DNA of 64,000 bases from Mixta sp031457955 (GTDB lineage: Bacteria; Pseudomonadota; Gammaproteobacteria; Enterobacterales; Enterobacteriaceae): the NCBI RefSeq assembly GCF_031457955.1, contig NZ_JAVDXN010000003.1, positions 62,001 to 126,000 on the forward strand. The letters run 5' to 3'. A program made the translations under genes and the position numbers. The notes beneath the pieces were generated by a model. It saw only the letters and a program-made list of their open reading frames with translations, was not told where the DNA came from and searched no databases. Shown piece by piece: positions 16,873 to 24,675 of the stretch (positions are counted from its first letter, which is position 1; every line of letters starts with the position of its first letter).

Positions 16873-17427
16873 TTATTTAGGGTATAGCTGTCTTAAAACC
16901 TCATCTCTACTTTTATCGAAAATCGATATTATTGCATCACTGCCGTTATGAATGAGATATTTTTCTTTTGCCTGTTCAAACCGTTCATCGCCTGAAAAAT
17001 ATAAAATCATCAGGTAATCCAGATTATTAACACCTTTCTTTTCAGCGGCAGAGAGCGCGTTTTTATAACATAGTGCATCATGCTGGCGGACTCTATCCTT
17101 TAGCATACACTCCTGGAGCAACAAGGCAGACTCAGGTCTTTCTCTGGTAAACGGCTCCAGTACATCTATTGCTTTTTTATAATGACCGCTTGAGGCAAGG
17201 ATTTGGGTATATATTCTAATAACGTTTTCATTTGATTTATTTTTCTTTGCCAAAGCGGCAATTTCCTCCAGCGCCTGTTTTTGTTCCTGATTATCGGCAA
17301 GCGCATACTTACGCATTAAATCGGACGCTTCTTTGGTTGGCGCATCAACATAATCCGCCGCGCCATACGTGGGCATGGCTGCAAACAAGAAAATGATCAT
17401 CAGGATTATGGCTCGTTGCGTACGCAT
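16873..17427 (-). CDS. Exported helical-repeat protein of unknown function
   Basis: The 184-residue protein begins with a clear signal peptide (MRTQRAIILMIIFLFAAMP, cleavage probably after TYGA). The rest is helical with TPR/Sel1-like character (EEIAALAKKNKSNENVIRIY, ASSGHYKKAIDVLEPF) and one cysteine pair (CMLKDRVRQHDALC). It is AT-richer than the backbone. It starts eight bases after the stop of the gene at 17436, so they form a two-gene unit. A periplasmic partner following a leaderless protein fits an effector/immunity arrangement, but I do not recognise the family. A role as chaperone or unrelated exported protein remains possible. Confidence 0.65.
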   Translation of the reverse strand: MRTQRAIILMIIFLFAAMPTYGAADYVDAPTKEASDLMRKYALADNQEQKQALEEIAALAKKNKSNENVIRIYTQILASSGHYKKAIDVLEPFTRERPESALLLQECMLKDRVRQHDALCYKNALSAAEKKGVNNLDYLMILYFSGDERFEQAKEKYLIHNGSDAIISIFDKSRDEVLRQLYPK

Positions 17428-17435
17428 CTCTGATT

Positions 17436-17876
17436 TTACCTTTGAAATGGTGTCAGGCTTATCAATCTTTTCATACTTGGCGGCATGGGAGGAACCGTTC
17501 CTGTATGGCCTGAGTCATAAAAGTACCCTGCTTCAACTTCTAAAGATGGTGTAAACCAGGTTGTAATGGGTAAGAAAAAAGAAGTGGCTCCTATGACTAT
17601 ATCATCTATACCTGTCGCCCAAACATCCCCTTTTGCCCTCTCTAAGACATAGGTTTTATTATCAAACGAGGTCCTTACCTTACACCAGAATAAAAGTTTT
17701 CCCGAGCCAGCGGCTTTAGCTGCATTGCTCCTACCTGTTGCTGCAACATAGACATGTTTACCGCTTTCCATATTTTCATCTTTTATAACCAGATGAATAG
17801 AATAGCTCGCATGCAGCCCAACCCCCTCTATCCTTAAATCTGCTAATTGAGAATAATAGAAGCTTTTAATAGCCAT
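17436..17876 (-). CDS. Leaderless protein of unknown function, first gene of a pair
   Basis: A 146-residue protein with no signal peptide and no membrane helix except a moderately hydrophobic DIVIGATSFFLPITTWF stretch. The body looks beta-rich (GVGLHASYSIHLVIKD, GKHVYVAATGRSN, KLLFWCKVRTSFDN) and ends with a proline-rich tail. AGGAGGAG stands seven bases before ATG 17876, an unusually strong ribosome-binding site; the frame is open to 17897. It is directly followed by an exported protein gene. No family is recognised. Considering the DUF2778 pair on the other side of cueO, it is a candidate cargo effector, which is inference only. Confidence 0.6.
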   Translation of the reverse strand: MAIKSFYYSQLADLRIEGVGLHASYSIHLVIKDENMESGKHVYVAATGRSNAAKAAGSGKLLFWCKVRTSFDNKTYVLERAKGDVWATGIDDIVIGATSFFLPITTWFTPSLEVEAGYFYDSGHTGTVPPMPPSMKRLISLTPFQR

Positions 17877-18338
17877 ACTAATCTCCTCCTTTATCAAAGA
17901 TATTTTTTATAGCGAAAAGGCGGCACAGCAGAGTTAAATTTTTATGCATATTACAGATTATGCGTCACGGTACAGATTGGCTAGTTATCAACTCAAAAGC
18001 CTTGGGTCTGTGAGCTTCTCTGGAAGATACATTTATCGCTATCAGACATGGCTCAATTTACTCTTTTATGTTTAACGCACTTTGCCTGTCCGAAACATCT
18101 CATTTTATCTTTTAATAGCCAACTTATGATTAAACTATTTTTTTCATTTGATACGTCACAAGTCTCGCCCCTGGCCAGTTTGATAATGCATCTACTGCTT
18201 GCTCCAGGCATCAACCGGCAACAGCCATACGGCAAAAATGACGATTTTTAACACAAACGGCAACAAAGCGTAAAAATGGCCTGAAGCGCGCTGATAACTG
18301 TGCTAACGTCAGGTTATTGCAATTTTTAGAGAATGATT
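17877..18338. other. Intergenic region before yacC
   Basis: About 460 AT-rich bases between the divergent 17876 and 18339 starts. They must hold the promoters for the unknown pair and for yacC-speE-speD. Two overlapping short frames of 60-67 codons on opposite strands (18048-18251) have no ribosome-binding site or recognisable content, so I see no gene here. Confidence 0.5.
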
Positions 18339-18686
18339 ATGACGAAGGGCATCAAAGTCCTGTTGCTGTCGGGGCTTCTTGGCTTCTCATCCACCAGCTT
18401 TGCGCTTAGCGAATCAGAAGCGGAAGATCTGGCCGATCTGACCGCGGTATTTGTTTATCTAAAAAACGACTGCGGCTATCAGGATCTGCCTGATGCGCAA
18501 ATCCGCAAGGCGCTGGTTTTCTTTGCCCAGCAGAACCGTTGGGATCTGACCAACTACGGCAGCTACAACATGAAACTGTTGGGAGAAGAGAGCTATCGCG
18601 ATTTGAGCGGGATTGCTGTCTCTAACGATAAGAAATGTAAGTCCCTGGCGCGTGATTCACTCAGCCTGCTGGCTTACGTTAAATAA
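18339..18686 (+). CDS. yacC: Exported protein YacC
   Basis: YacC is a small exported protein of unknown function encoded upstream of speE in E. coli. The 115-residue product has a signal peptide (KVLLLSGLLGFSSTSFA, cut before LSESEAED) and the highly conserved mature part (DLTAVFVYLKNDCGYQDLP, RKALVFFAQQNRWDL, KCKSLARDSLSLLAYVK) with two cysteines that could bond. The family is related to PulS/OutS-type pilotins. ATG 18339 is preferred over 18333 because AGAGA lies six bases before it. It may be co-transcribed with speE. Confidence 0.9.
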   Translation: MTKGIKVLLLSGLLGFSSTSFALSESEAEDLADLTAVFVYLKNDCGYQDLPDAQIRKALVFFAQQNRWDLTNYGSYNMKLLGEESYRDLSGIAVSNDKKCKSLARDSLSLLAYVK

Positions 18687-18790
18687 TCCCCTGTTCGCGC
18701 GCCTGCTGCTAATTTGACCGTGCAACCCCCATCAGAGTTAGCTATGATGTTCCGCCCAATTTTCATGGCTATTCTGAGGAGAGTCCCACC

Positions 18791-19663
18791 ATGGCCCAAA
18801 ATGAAATTTGGTATGAAACGCTTCATGCCGGCTTCGGTCAATATTTCACGCAAGACAAGGTGCTCTATCGTGAAAAAACCGAGCACCAGGATCTCATTAT
18901 CTTCGAAAATGCGGCTTTCGGTCGCGTCATGGCGCTGGATGGCGTAGTACAGACCACCGAGCGCGATGAATTCATCTATCACGAAATGTTAACGCACGTT
19001 CCGCTGCTGGCTCACGGCAACGCCAAAAAGGTGTTGATTATCGGCGGCGGCGATGGCGGCATGCTGCGTGAAGTCAGCCGCCACGCCGGGCTGGAACAGA
19101 TCACGATGGTGGAAATCGACGCAGGCGTGGTCGAGTTTTGCCGCCAGTATCTACCCAACCACAGCGCTGGTGCCTATGACGATCCGCGCTTCCGTCTGGT
19201 GATTGACGATGGAGTCAATTTCGTTACGCAAACCAACGAAAAGTTTGATGTGATCATCTCAGACTGCACCGATCCGGTGGGGCCAGGCGAAAGCCTGTTT
19301 ACCTCCGAATTTTACCAGGGCTGTAAGCGCTGCCTTAATGAAAATGGCATCTTTGTCGCGCAGAATGGCGTCAGCTTTCTGCAACAGGATGAAGCAGTCA
19401 CCAGCTATCGCAAACTGGGTCACTATTTCAGCGATGTCACATTTTATCAGGCGGCGGTGCCCACCTATTACGGCGGCATTATGACTTTCGCCTGGGCAAG
19501 CGATAACCCGGCGCTGCGTCAGCTTGATACCGCTACGCTGCAGGCGCGCTTTGCGTCAGCAGGCCTGAACTGCCGTTACTATAATCCGGCAATTCATACC
19601 GGCAGCTTTGCTCTGCCGCAATATCTGTTGAATGCGCTGTCGGCACCGATCGGGCATTTATAA
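18791..19663 (+). CDS. speE: Spermidine synthase
   Basis: SpeE transfers an aminopropyl group from decarboxylated S-adenosylmethionine to putrescine. The 290-residue product carries the cofactor-binding LIIGGGDGGMLREV, the MVEIDAGVVEFCR segment and the catalytic aspartate in DVIISDCTDPVGP. AGGAGAG precedes ATG 18791. speD follows 14 bases downstream and makes the aminopropyl donor, so the pair forms the spermidine branch. Length and order match E. coli. Confidence 0.98.
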   Translation: MAQNEIWYETLHAGFGQYFTQDKVLYREKTEHQDLIIFENAAFGRVMALDGVVQTTERDEFIYHEMLTHVPLLAHGNAKKVLIIGGGDGGMLREVSRHAGLEQITMVEIDAGVVEFCRQYLPNHSAGAYDDPRFRLVIDDGVNFVTQTNEKFDVIISDCTDPVGPGESLFTSEFYQGCKRCLNENGIFVAQNGVSFLQQDEAVTSYRKLGHYFSDVTFYQAAVPTYYGGIMTFAWASDNPALRQLDTATLQARFASAGLNCRYYNPAIHTGSFALPQYLLNALSAPIGHL

Positions 19664-19677
19664 GGGGGTGAACTAAA

Positions 19678-20487
19678 TTGCAAAAGCTGAAACTACATGG
19701 CTTCAACAACCTGACGAAAAGCCTGAGTTTTTGTATCTACGACATTTGCTATGCGAACAGTGAGGCTGAACGCGATGGCTATATTGCTTATATTGATGAG
19801 CAATACAACGCTAATCGCCTGACTGAAATCCTGACCGAAACCTGTTCAATTATCGGCGCTAACGTGCTGAATATTGCGCGTCAGGATTATGAACCGCAGG
19901 GCGCCAGCGTCACCATTCTGGTGAGCGAAGAGCCGATCGATCCGAAGGATATTGATAATTCGGAACATCCTGGCCCGCTGCCGGGCTCGGTGGTGGCGCA
20001 CCTGGATAAAAGTCATATTTGCGTACATACCTACCCGGAAAGCCATCCTGAAGGCGGATTATGCACCTTCCGCGCCGATATCGAAGTCTCGACCTGCGGC
20101 GTTATCTCACCGCTGAAGGCGCTGAATTACCTTATCCACCAGCTGGAATCGGATATCGTGACCGTTGACTATCGCGTGCGCGGTTTTACCCGTGACGTTA
20201 ACGGCCTGAAGCACTTTATCGATCATGAGATCAACTCAATACAGAACTTTATGTCGGAAGATATGAAAGCGATGTATGACATGGTAGATGTGAACGTCTA
20301 TCAGGAAAATATCTTTCACACCAAGATGTTGCTGAAAGAATTCGATCTCAAACATTACTTGTTCAACACCCGACCGGAAGAGTTAAGCCCGCAGGAACAT
20401 AAGCGGATTACCGATCTGTTGTGGAAAGAGATGCGTGAAATCTATTATGGCCGCAATATTCCCTCTCTTGGCCTGAAAACGCAGTAA
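19678..20487 (+). CDS. speD: S-adenosylmethionine decarboxylase proenzyme
   Basis: SpeD produces decarboxylated S-adenosylmethionine for SpeE. It is a pyruvoyl enzyme: the chain self-cleaves before the serine in HLDKSHICVHTYPESHP (S112 in E. coli numbering). The start is TTG 19678, also used in E. coli, preceded by AAGGGGGTG. The 269 residues match E. coli except for the last ~25, which diverge and are slightly longer. A strong terminator follows. In E. coli the next genes are yacL and acnB; here a ten-gene catabolic locus intervenes. Confidence 0.97.
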   Translation: MQKLKLHGFNNLTKSLSFCIYDICYANSEAERDGYIAYIDEQYNANRLTEILTETCSIIGANVLNIARQDYEPQGASVTILVSEEPIDPKDIDNSEHPGPLPGSVVAHLDKSHICVHTYPESHPEGGLCTFRADIEVSTCGVISPLKALNYLIHQLESDIVTVDYRVRGFTRDVNGLKHFIDHEINSIQNFMSEDMKAMYDMVDVNVYQENIFHTKMLLKEFDLKHYLFNTRPEELSPQEHKRITDLLWKEMREIYYGRNIPSLGLKTQ

Positions 20488-20501
20488 AGCCCGCGCGTTA
20501 C

Positions 20502-20526
20502 CGGGGCGGCGCAGCCGCCCCGTTTT
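20502..20526 (+). terminator. Rho-independent terminator of speED
   Basis: CGGGGCGGC-GCA-GCCGCCCCG is followed by TTTTGCTT. It ends three bases before the converging DeoR-family stop and could also serve that gene. Confidence 0.85.
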
Positions 20527-20528
20527 GC

Positions 20529-21290
20529 TTATCCCGCCAGCGTTAAGGCAAAGTCTTGTGCCTTAAGCAGCGCTTGATCCTCTTCTGCTAACCGGCCATC
20601 GGTGATGACTTCCGTTAACGCCTGCAACGGCGTCACGCAAAACAGTGACCAGGAACCATATTTACTGCTGTCCGCCAGCAGCACGCGTTGACGCGCGTTA
20701 AGCAGCAGATCCTGCTTGAGTCCCGCTTTGTCTTCGGTGGGCGTGGTCACGCCTTTTTCCAGGCTCCAGGAGTTGCAGCTGACAAAAGCGATATCCGGAT
20801 GCAGCGAGCGCAACAGGCGGCGACCGTGTTCACCGATACATGACTGGCTGGAATCATCAATGCGTCCGCCAATAATCGTTACTTCAATTTGCCGGAAACC
20901 GGAAAGAAACAGCGCAATATGCAGATCGGCGGTAATCACCCGCAGCGGCAGGTGCGTCAGATGGCGCGCCAGCTCCAGCATGGTGGTGCCCGCATCCAGC
21001 ACCACCGAATCGCCCGCTTTCACCCGCGCCGCCGCCGCACGCGCAATCGCCTGTTTCTCAGCCAGGTTGCGCTGGCTTTTTTCCGTGGTTGTCGGCTGCT
21101 CAGGAATAAAACGGTTTAGCGTTACGCCGCCGTGCGTCCGGCTAATGACCCCTTCCCGATCCAGCTTAATCAGATCGCGGCGGATGGTGGCCGGCGAGGC
21201 GGAAATGGCCGACACCAGTTGATCAACGGTAACCAGATTATGCCCTTTCAGGTAATCCATAATCTGGTCGAGGCGACTTTGTCCTTTCAT
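20529..21290 (-). CDS. DeoR-family transcriptional regulator
   Basis: A 253-residue DeoR-type sugar regulator. The N-terminal winged helix-turn-helix shows RLDQIMDYLKGHNLVTVDQL, SPATIRRDLIKLDREGVI and RTHGGVTL, the DeoR signature. The C-terminal sensor domain has the DeoR sugar-phosphate-isomerase-like pattern (DAGTTMLELARHL, VITADLHIALFL, ATTP-like VTTPTEDKAGLKQ, DSSKYG). Members usually repress a neighbouring operon and respond to a phosphorylated sugar intermediate. It is the last gene of the leftward operon, six bases after the PdxA2-type gene, so it probably controls this divergent locus. The effector is unknown. Confidence 0.88.
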   Translation of the reverse strand: MKGQSRLDQIMDYLKGHNLVTVDQLVSAISASPATIRRDLIKLDREGVISRTHGGVTLNRFIPEQPTTTEKSQRNLAEKQAIARAAAARVKAGDSVVLDAGTTMLELARHLTHLPLRVITADLHIALFLSGFRQIEVTIIGGRIDDSSQSCIGEHGRRLLRSLHPDIAFVSCNSWSLEKGVTTPTEDKAGLKQDLLLNARQRVLLADSSKYGSWSLFCVTPLQALTEVITDGRLAEEDQALLKAQDFALTLAG

Positions 21291-21296
21291 CTTTCC

Positions 21297-22280
21297 CTAT
21301 GCAAGTTGCATCGCAAGTTGAATCGAGATGGCCATGCTCTCAGACTTCGCTTTACCTGTCCAGGCAATATCAAATGCGGTACCGTGGTCGGCAGACGTGC
21401 GGATAAACGGCAGGCCTGCAGTGATATTTACCCCGTCGTAAAAGCCCAGCAGCTTAAGCGGAATATGGCCCTGATCGTGATACATCGCCACCACCATATC
21501 GTACTGCCCTTCATAACACTGAAGGTAAACCGTATCCGGCGGACAAGGGCCGCGAGCATCAATCCCTTTTTCCTGCATCGCCTTAATCGCCGGGCCAACA
21601 ATGTTAATTTCTTCATCGCCAAACAGACCATTTTCTCCGGCGTGCGGATTGACGCCCGCCACCGCGATGCGCGGCTGCGCATAGCCAACGCGGCGTAAAA
21701 AGGTGTCCGCCATGCCGATCACCGTCTCCACGCGCGGTTGATTCAGCGTATCGAGAAATTTACGCAGCGCGATATGCGTGGTGACGTGAATCACTTTCAG
21801 CCGATCGGTATAAAGCACCATCGCGTAATCTTTGCTTTGGGTCAGCTGCGCCAGCAATTCGGTATGACCAGGATAGAGATGACCGGCCGAATGCAGCGCC
21901 TCTTTATTTAACGGCGCGGTGGCAATGGCATGGACGTCGCCCGCCAGCGCCAGTTCCGCGGCGCGCTTCACACAGCGGTACGCTAAATCGCCCGCCTGCG
22001 CCTGAACCTTACCGGGCGCCAGCGCCTGTGCATCGGCCAGCGGCTCATCCAGCACGTTAATGGTGCCGGGCGTGAAATGCGCCTGCGCCACCGAGGTAAT
22101 CTCTTTCAGCTCCATTTGCGGGAGGTTGCCCTGCGCCATCACGCGTTTTAACGTCTCCAGACAGCCGATCACCACGGCTGGCGCGCCGTTTAACTCCCCT
22201 TCCGCAAGCGCTTTGACAATAATTTCCGGGCCAATACCGGCCGGATCGCCCATGGTTACCGCGATGGTTTTAGTGGTCAC
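21297..22280 (-). CDS. pdxA2: PdxA2-type 4-phospho-threonate/erythronate dehydrogenase
   Basis: A 327-residue PdxA-family metal- and NAD-dependent beta-hydroxyacid dehydrogenase. Family features are IAVTMGDPAGIGPEIIVKAL, the metal-binding histidines in YPGHTELLAQL and TTHIALRKFLD, AGVNPHAGENGLFG and MYHDQGHIPLKLLGF. PdxA proper acts in vitamin B6 synthesis. The PdxA2 branch, found beside DtnK-type kinases, oxidatively decarboxylates D-threonate- or D-erythronate-4-phosphate to dihydroxyacetone phosphate. GTG 22280 is chosen because GAGGAG lies seven bases upstream and it gives the family length. It overlaps the dtnK stop by 11 bases. Confidence 0.87.
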   Translation of the reverse strand: MTTKTIAVTMGDPAGIGPEIIVKALAEGELNGAPAVVIGCLETLKRVMAQGNLPQMELKEITSVAQAHFTPGTINVLDEPLADAQALAPGKVQAQAGDLAYRCVKRAAELALAGDVHAIATAPLNKEALHSAGHLYPGHTELLAQLTQSKDYAMVLYTDRLKVIHVTTHIALRKFLDTLNQPRVETVIGMADTFLRRVGYAQPRIAVAGVNPHAGENGLFGDEEINIVGPAIKAMQEKGIDARGPCPPDTVYLQCYEGQYDMVVAMYHDQGHIPLKLLGFYDGVNITAGLPFIRTSADHGTAFDIAWTGKAKSESMAISIQLAMQLA

Positions 22281-23541
22281 AGTACATCTCCTCAATAAAC
22301 GAGAGCGCATCACAAAGCGTACTCTCAGAACCGAAACCGCCGGCTTTGGTAATCACCGGCAAATCATCCAGCTCGCTGTTAATAAAACAGCCGCATGGGA
22401 TACAGGGCGCGACCTCTTGTTGAATGCGATAGCCCTGCGCGCCCAGCGCCTGAGCAACCGCAATGGCGATATCACCGCCGGTCAAAAACAATCCACCGAT
22501 ACGCGTTTTGTCGAGAATCGCCAGCGTCAGCTCACCCAGCCGCTGGCTCAGACGCTCGCCCAACTGCGCGCGGCTGAGCTGCGTACGCTGACAAAGCTTT
22601 TCGATTTGATAGCGATCCGCTTCGCTACGGCTGGTGCGTAAAATGCAGTGCTGCCCCCGATCGAGCACGGCGCAGGCTTGCTCAATCAATTGGTGGTTAT
22701 AAACCTCCTTTTCACCGTCCAGCAGTTGATCAACATCGATATCGACAGCTTCGGCCCGCTGGCTGCTGAGCGCCAGCGCAACCTGTGCGCGCGTGACCTC
22801 GCTCATCGAACCGGCGAGCACCAAAACGGGCAGCGCCTGACGCGCTTTCAGATAAAGGGAGGTCGGCAAGGCGCTTGCCAACCCCGCCGCGCCTACCAGT
22901 AATGGCAGGTCCGGCTGTGCCAGCGCCGCATCGGCAATTAATGACAAATCATGCTCGGTAACAGCATCGGCTATCACCATCACCGGCGCCTGACGGGCAT
23001 ATTCAGCGAGTAAGCGCTGCAATGCTCCGGCGCGGATCTGCGCCAAAGGAACCTCGATAATCGGCAGTGTGCTTTGCTGCTCAAGGAGGGTTTTTATGCG
23101 TGAAGAAACGATCGGCGTGCGCGGATCGCTGGCGAATTCGGTTTGTGCCAACGGCACCTGATGCACCAAACACTCGCCGTTAAGCGTGCTGCGGCCAGCG
23201 CTGGGAATCGCTGCCGCTATCAACGCCAGCCCTTTACCGCTGGCGCGTAGCGCGGCTTCGATTTCCGCGCCCACGTTACCGCGAAAGGTAGAATCGATTT
23301 TTTTATACAGGATTGGCATATCAGCCAACTGGCGCCAGGACGATAGCGCCTCGGTTACCGCACGCGCCGCCTCGTGAGCAGCGCTGGCGCGACTTTCGGT
23401 ATTGATCACCAGCACGTCAGCGCGGCGGGAGGACATTTGTCCAGTGGTCAGCATAACGTCAGTGCGCGCCCCCTTTTTCGCCAGTTGAACCCCGGTATCA
23501 TTAGCGCCGGTAAAATCATCGGCGATGACGATCATTTTCAT
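22270..23541 (-). CDS. dtnK: Four-carbon acid sugar kinase (DtnK/DUF1537 family)
   Basis: A 423-residue kinase with the two DUF1537-derived domains: the N-terminal substrate domain starting MIVIADDFTGANDTGVQLA, and the C-terminal nucleotide-binding domain with FLTGGDIAIAVAQALG and EVAPCIPCGCF. Characterised members phosphorylate D-threonate or D-erythronate (DtnK), L-threonate or 2-oxotetronate. Next to a PdxA2-type gene the D-threonate/D-erythronate choice is most likely. The frame overlaps the permease gene by four bases on one side and pdxA2 by 11 on the other, so the three proteins are tightly coupled. Exact stereochemistry of the substrate is not readable. Confidence 0.87.
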   Translation of the reverse strand: MKMIVIADDFTGANDTGVQLAKKGARTDVMLTTGQMSSRRADVLVINTESRASAAHEAARAVTEALSSWRQLADMPILYKKIDSTFRGNVGAEIEAALRASGKGLALIAAAIPSAGRSTLNGECLVHQVPLAQTEFASDPRTPIVSSRIKTLLEQQSTLPIIEVPLAQIRAGALQRLLAEYARQAPVMVIADAVTEHDLSLIADAALAQPDLPLLVGAAGLASALPTSLYLKARQALPVLVLAGSMSEVTRAQVALALSSQRAEAVDIDVDQLLDGEKEVYNHQLIEQACAVLDRGQHCILRTSRSEADRYQIEKLCQRTQLSRAQLGERLSQRLGELTLAILDKTRIGGLFLTGGDIAIAVAQALGAQGYRIQQEVAPCIPCGCFINSELDDLPVITKAGGFGSESTLCDALSFIEEMYCDH

Positions 23542-24494
23542 ACATTCTCCTTGCGGGCTGGCTGTAGCCTGCCGTTACGCTTCGCGACCCATGAAGTGAG
23601 TAAGGGCGTCAGGATCGCTGTGGTAATCACTGAGGCGGCAATGAGCGGCGCGGCGGCGGCGGCCACCTCAGACAGCGCGGGATCGGCCTGCGCAATCGCC
23701 AGCGGCGTAGCGACCGCATTGCCCGCGGTACTGGACGCTGCCGCACCGGCGATGCCGGATCCACCAACCAGGCGATCGGCGCGGATATTAAAAAAGCCGC
23801 CAACCAGCGTGGTTAACGCGCCTAATACGATGCCCGCCACGCCGCCCTGTAATAACATTTCCAGGTTAATGCCCGCGCCCAGGGCAAAAGCGAAAAACGG
23901 AATCAACAGCGGCCCGCCTTTGGTCAGAAAATCGCGCATTTCGGCATCAAGGTTGCCCAGCAACATGCCCACCACCAGCGGCACCAGAATGGCAACCAGC
24001 GCCATCAGCGGGATAGTCGCCATTCCGGCCGCGCCCAACGCAATCATGGTAAAAAACGGGCCGTCATTCAGCGACAGCACTGAAATCGCACCGACATCGC
24101 GCTCGTTGCCAAACTCCCCCACCAGCGCGGCATACAGCCCGCCGTTGGAGTTGCTCATAGCAGAAATAATCGCTACCCCGCTCAGGCCCCAGATGCCGCC
24201 TGCGCCGAACAGATACTCCACGCCAAGGCCCATCGCCATCGCGATAACCAGCTTGGTTAAGGTGATCGTGCCGCCCTGAAGCAGCGCACGCGGCGCGGCC
24301 TGAAAACTGATGCCCGCTCCCATGCACAGCAAAAAGGCACCGATCAACGCTGCTGCGCCATTTTTAAATAAAGCGGTAGTGAAGCCGCCGATTTCCAGCG
24401 CCTCAGGGGAAAAGGTATTCAGACATGCGCCAATAACCAGCGGCACCACCATCATCCCGCCCGGAATTTTTTCGAATGTATGTTTGATCTTCAT
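23538..24494 (-). CDS. 2-keto-3-deoxygluconate permease (KdgT) family transporter
   Basis: A 318-residue inner-membrane protein with about ten hydrophobic segments. KdgT-family marks are IEKIPGGMM-like FEKIPGGMMVVPLVIGACLN at the start, SNSNGGLYAALVGEFG, LSLNDGPFFTMIALG and IPFFAFALGAGINL. E. coli KdgT is a proton symporter for 2-keto-3-deoxygluconate. In this operon with DtnK and PdxA2 it may carry a four-carbon sugar acid instead. ATG 24494 matches the KdgT start; in-frame ATGs at 24506 and 24545 are alternatives. It is the first gene of the leftward operon and faces the alcohol dehydrogenase across the shared promoter region. Confidence 0.85.
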   Translation of the reverse strand: MKIKHTFEKIPGGMMVVPLVIGACLNTFSPEALEIGGFTTALFKNGAAALIGAFLLCMGAGISFQAAPRALLQGGTITLTKLVIAMAMGLGVEYLFGAGGIWGLSGVAIISAMSNSNGGLYAALVGEFGNERDVGAISVLSLNDGPFFTMIALGAAGMATIPLMALVAILVPLVVGMLLGNLDAEMRDFLTKGGPLLIPFFAFALGAGINLEMLLQGGVAGIVLGALTTLVGGFFNIRADRLVGGSGIAGAAASSTAGNAVATPLAIAQADPALSEVAAAAAPLIAASVITTAILTPLLTSWVAKRNGRLQPARKENV

Positions 24495-24541
24495 CTCTTT
24501 CCCCATGGTAAAAAGGTTCCTGCGCTGCATAATGATTATAT

Positions 24542-24555
24542 TCAATCATGATTGA
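24542..24555. promoter_or_regulatory. 14-bp palindrome, candidate DeoR-family operator
   Basis: TCAATCATGATTGA is a perfect palindrome in the shared promoter region of the divergent catabolic arms, right beside a CRP-like site. It is a candidate site for the DeoR-family protein encoded in the locus. Evidence is symmetry and position only. Confidence 0.4.
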
Positions 24556-24557
24556 TT

Positions 24558-24579
24558 AAATGTGAGCAAACTCAAATTA
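24558..24579. promoter_or_regulatory. CRP-like site between the divergent operons
   Basis: AAATGTGA-GCAAAC-TCAAATTA matches the CRP consensus TGTGA-N6-TCACA at nine of ten core bases and is symmetric outside the core. Catabolite control would suit a sugar-acid locus. Which arm it activates cannot be told. Confidence 0.5.
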
Positions 24580-24675
24580 ATCACATGCGATTTCCCCTAT
24601 AAAATTGGGCACCAGTGCTTTTTTTGAATAAATAAAATCATTACGCAGCTTCTGCGGGGGGAAATACGAGACCTT

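Noticed and set aside
18048..18251. Overlapping short frames on both strands before yacC
   Set aside because: Neither has a ribosome-binding site; they lie in a promoter region.
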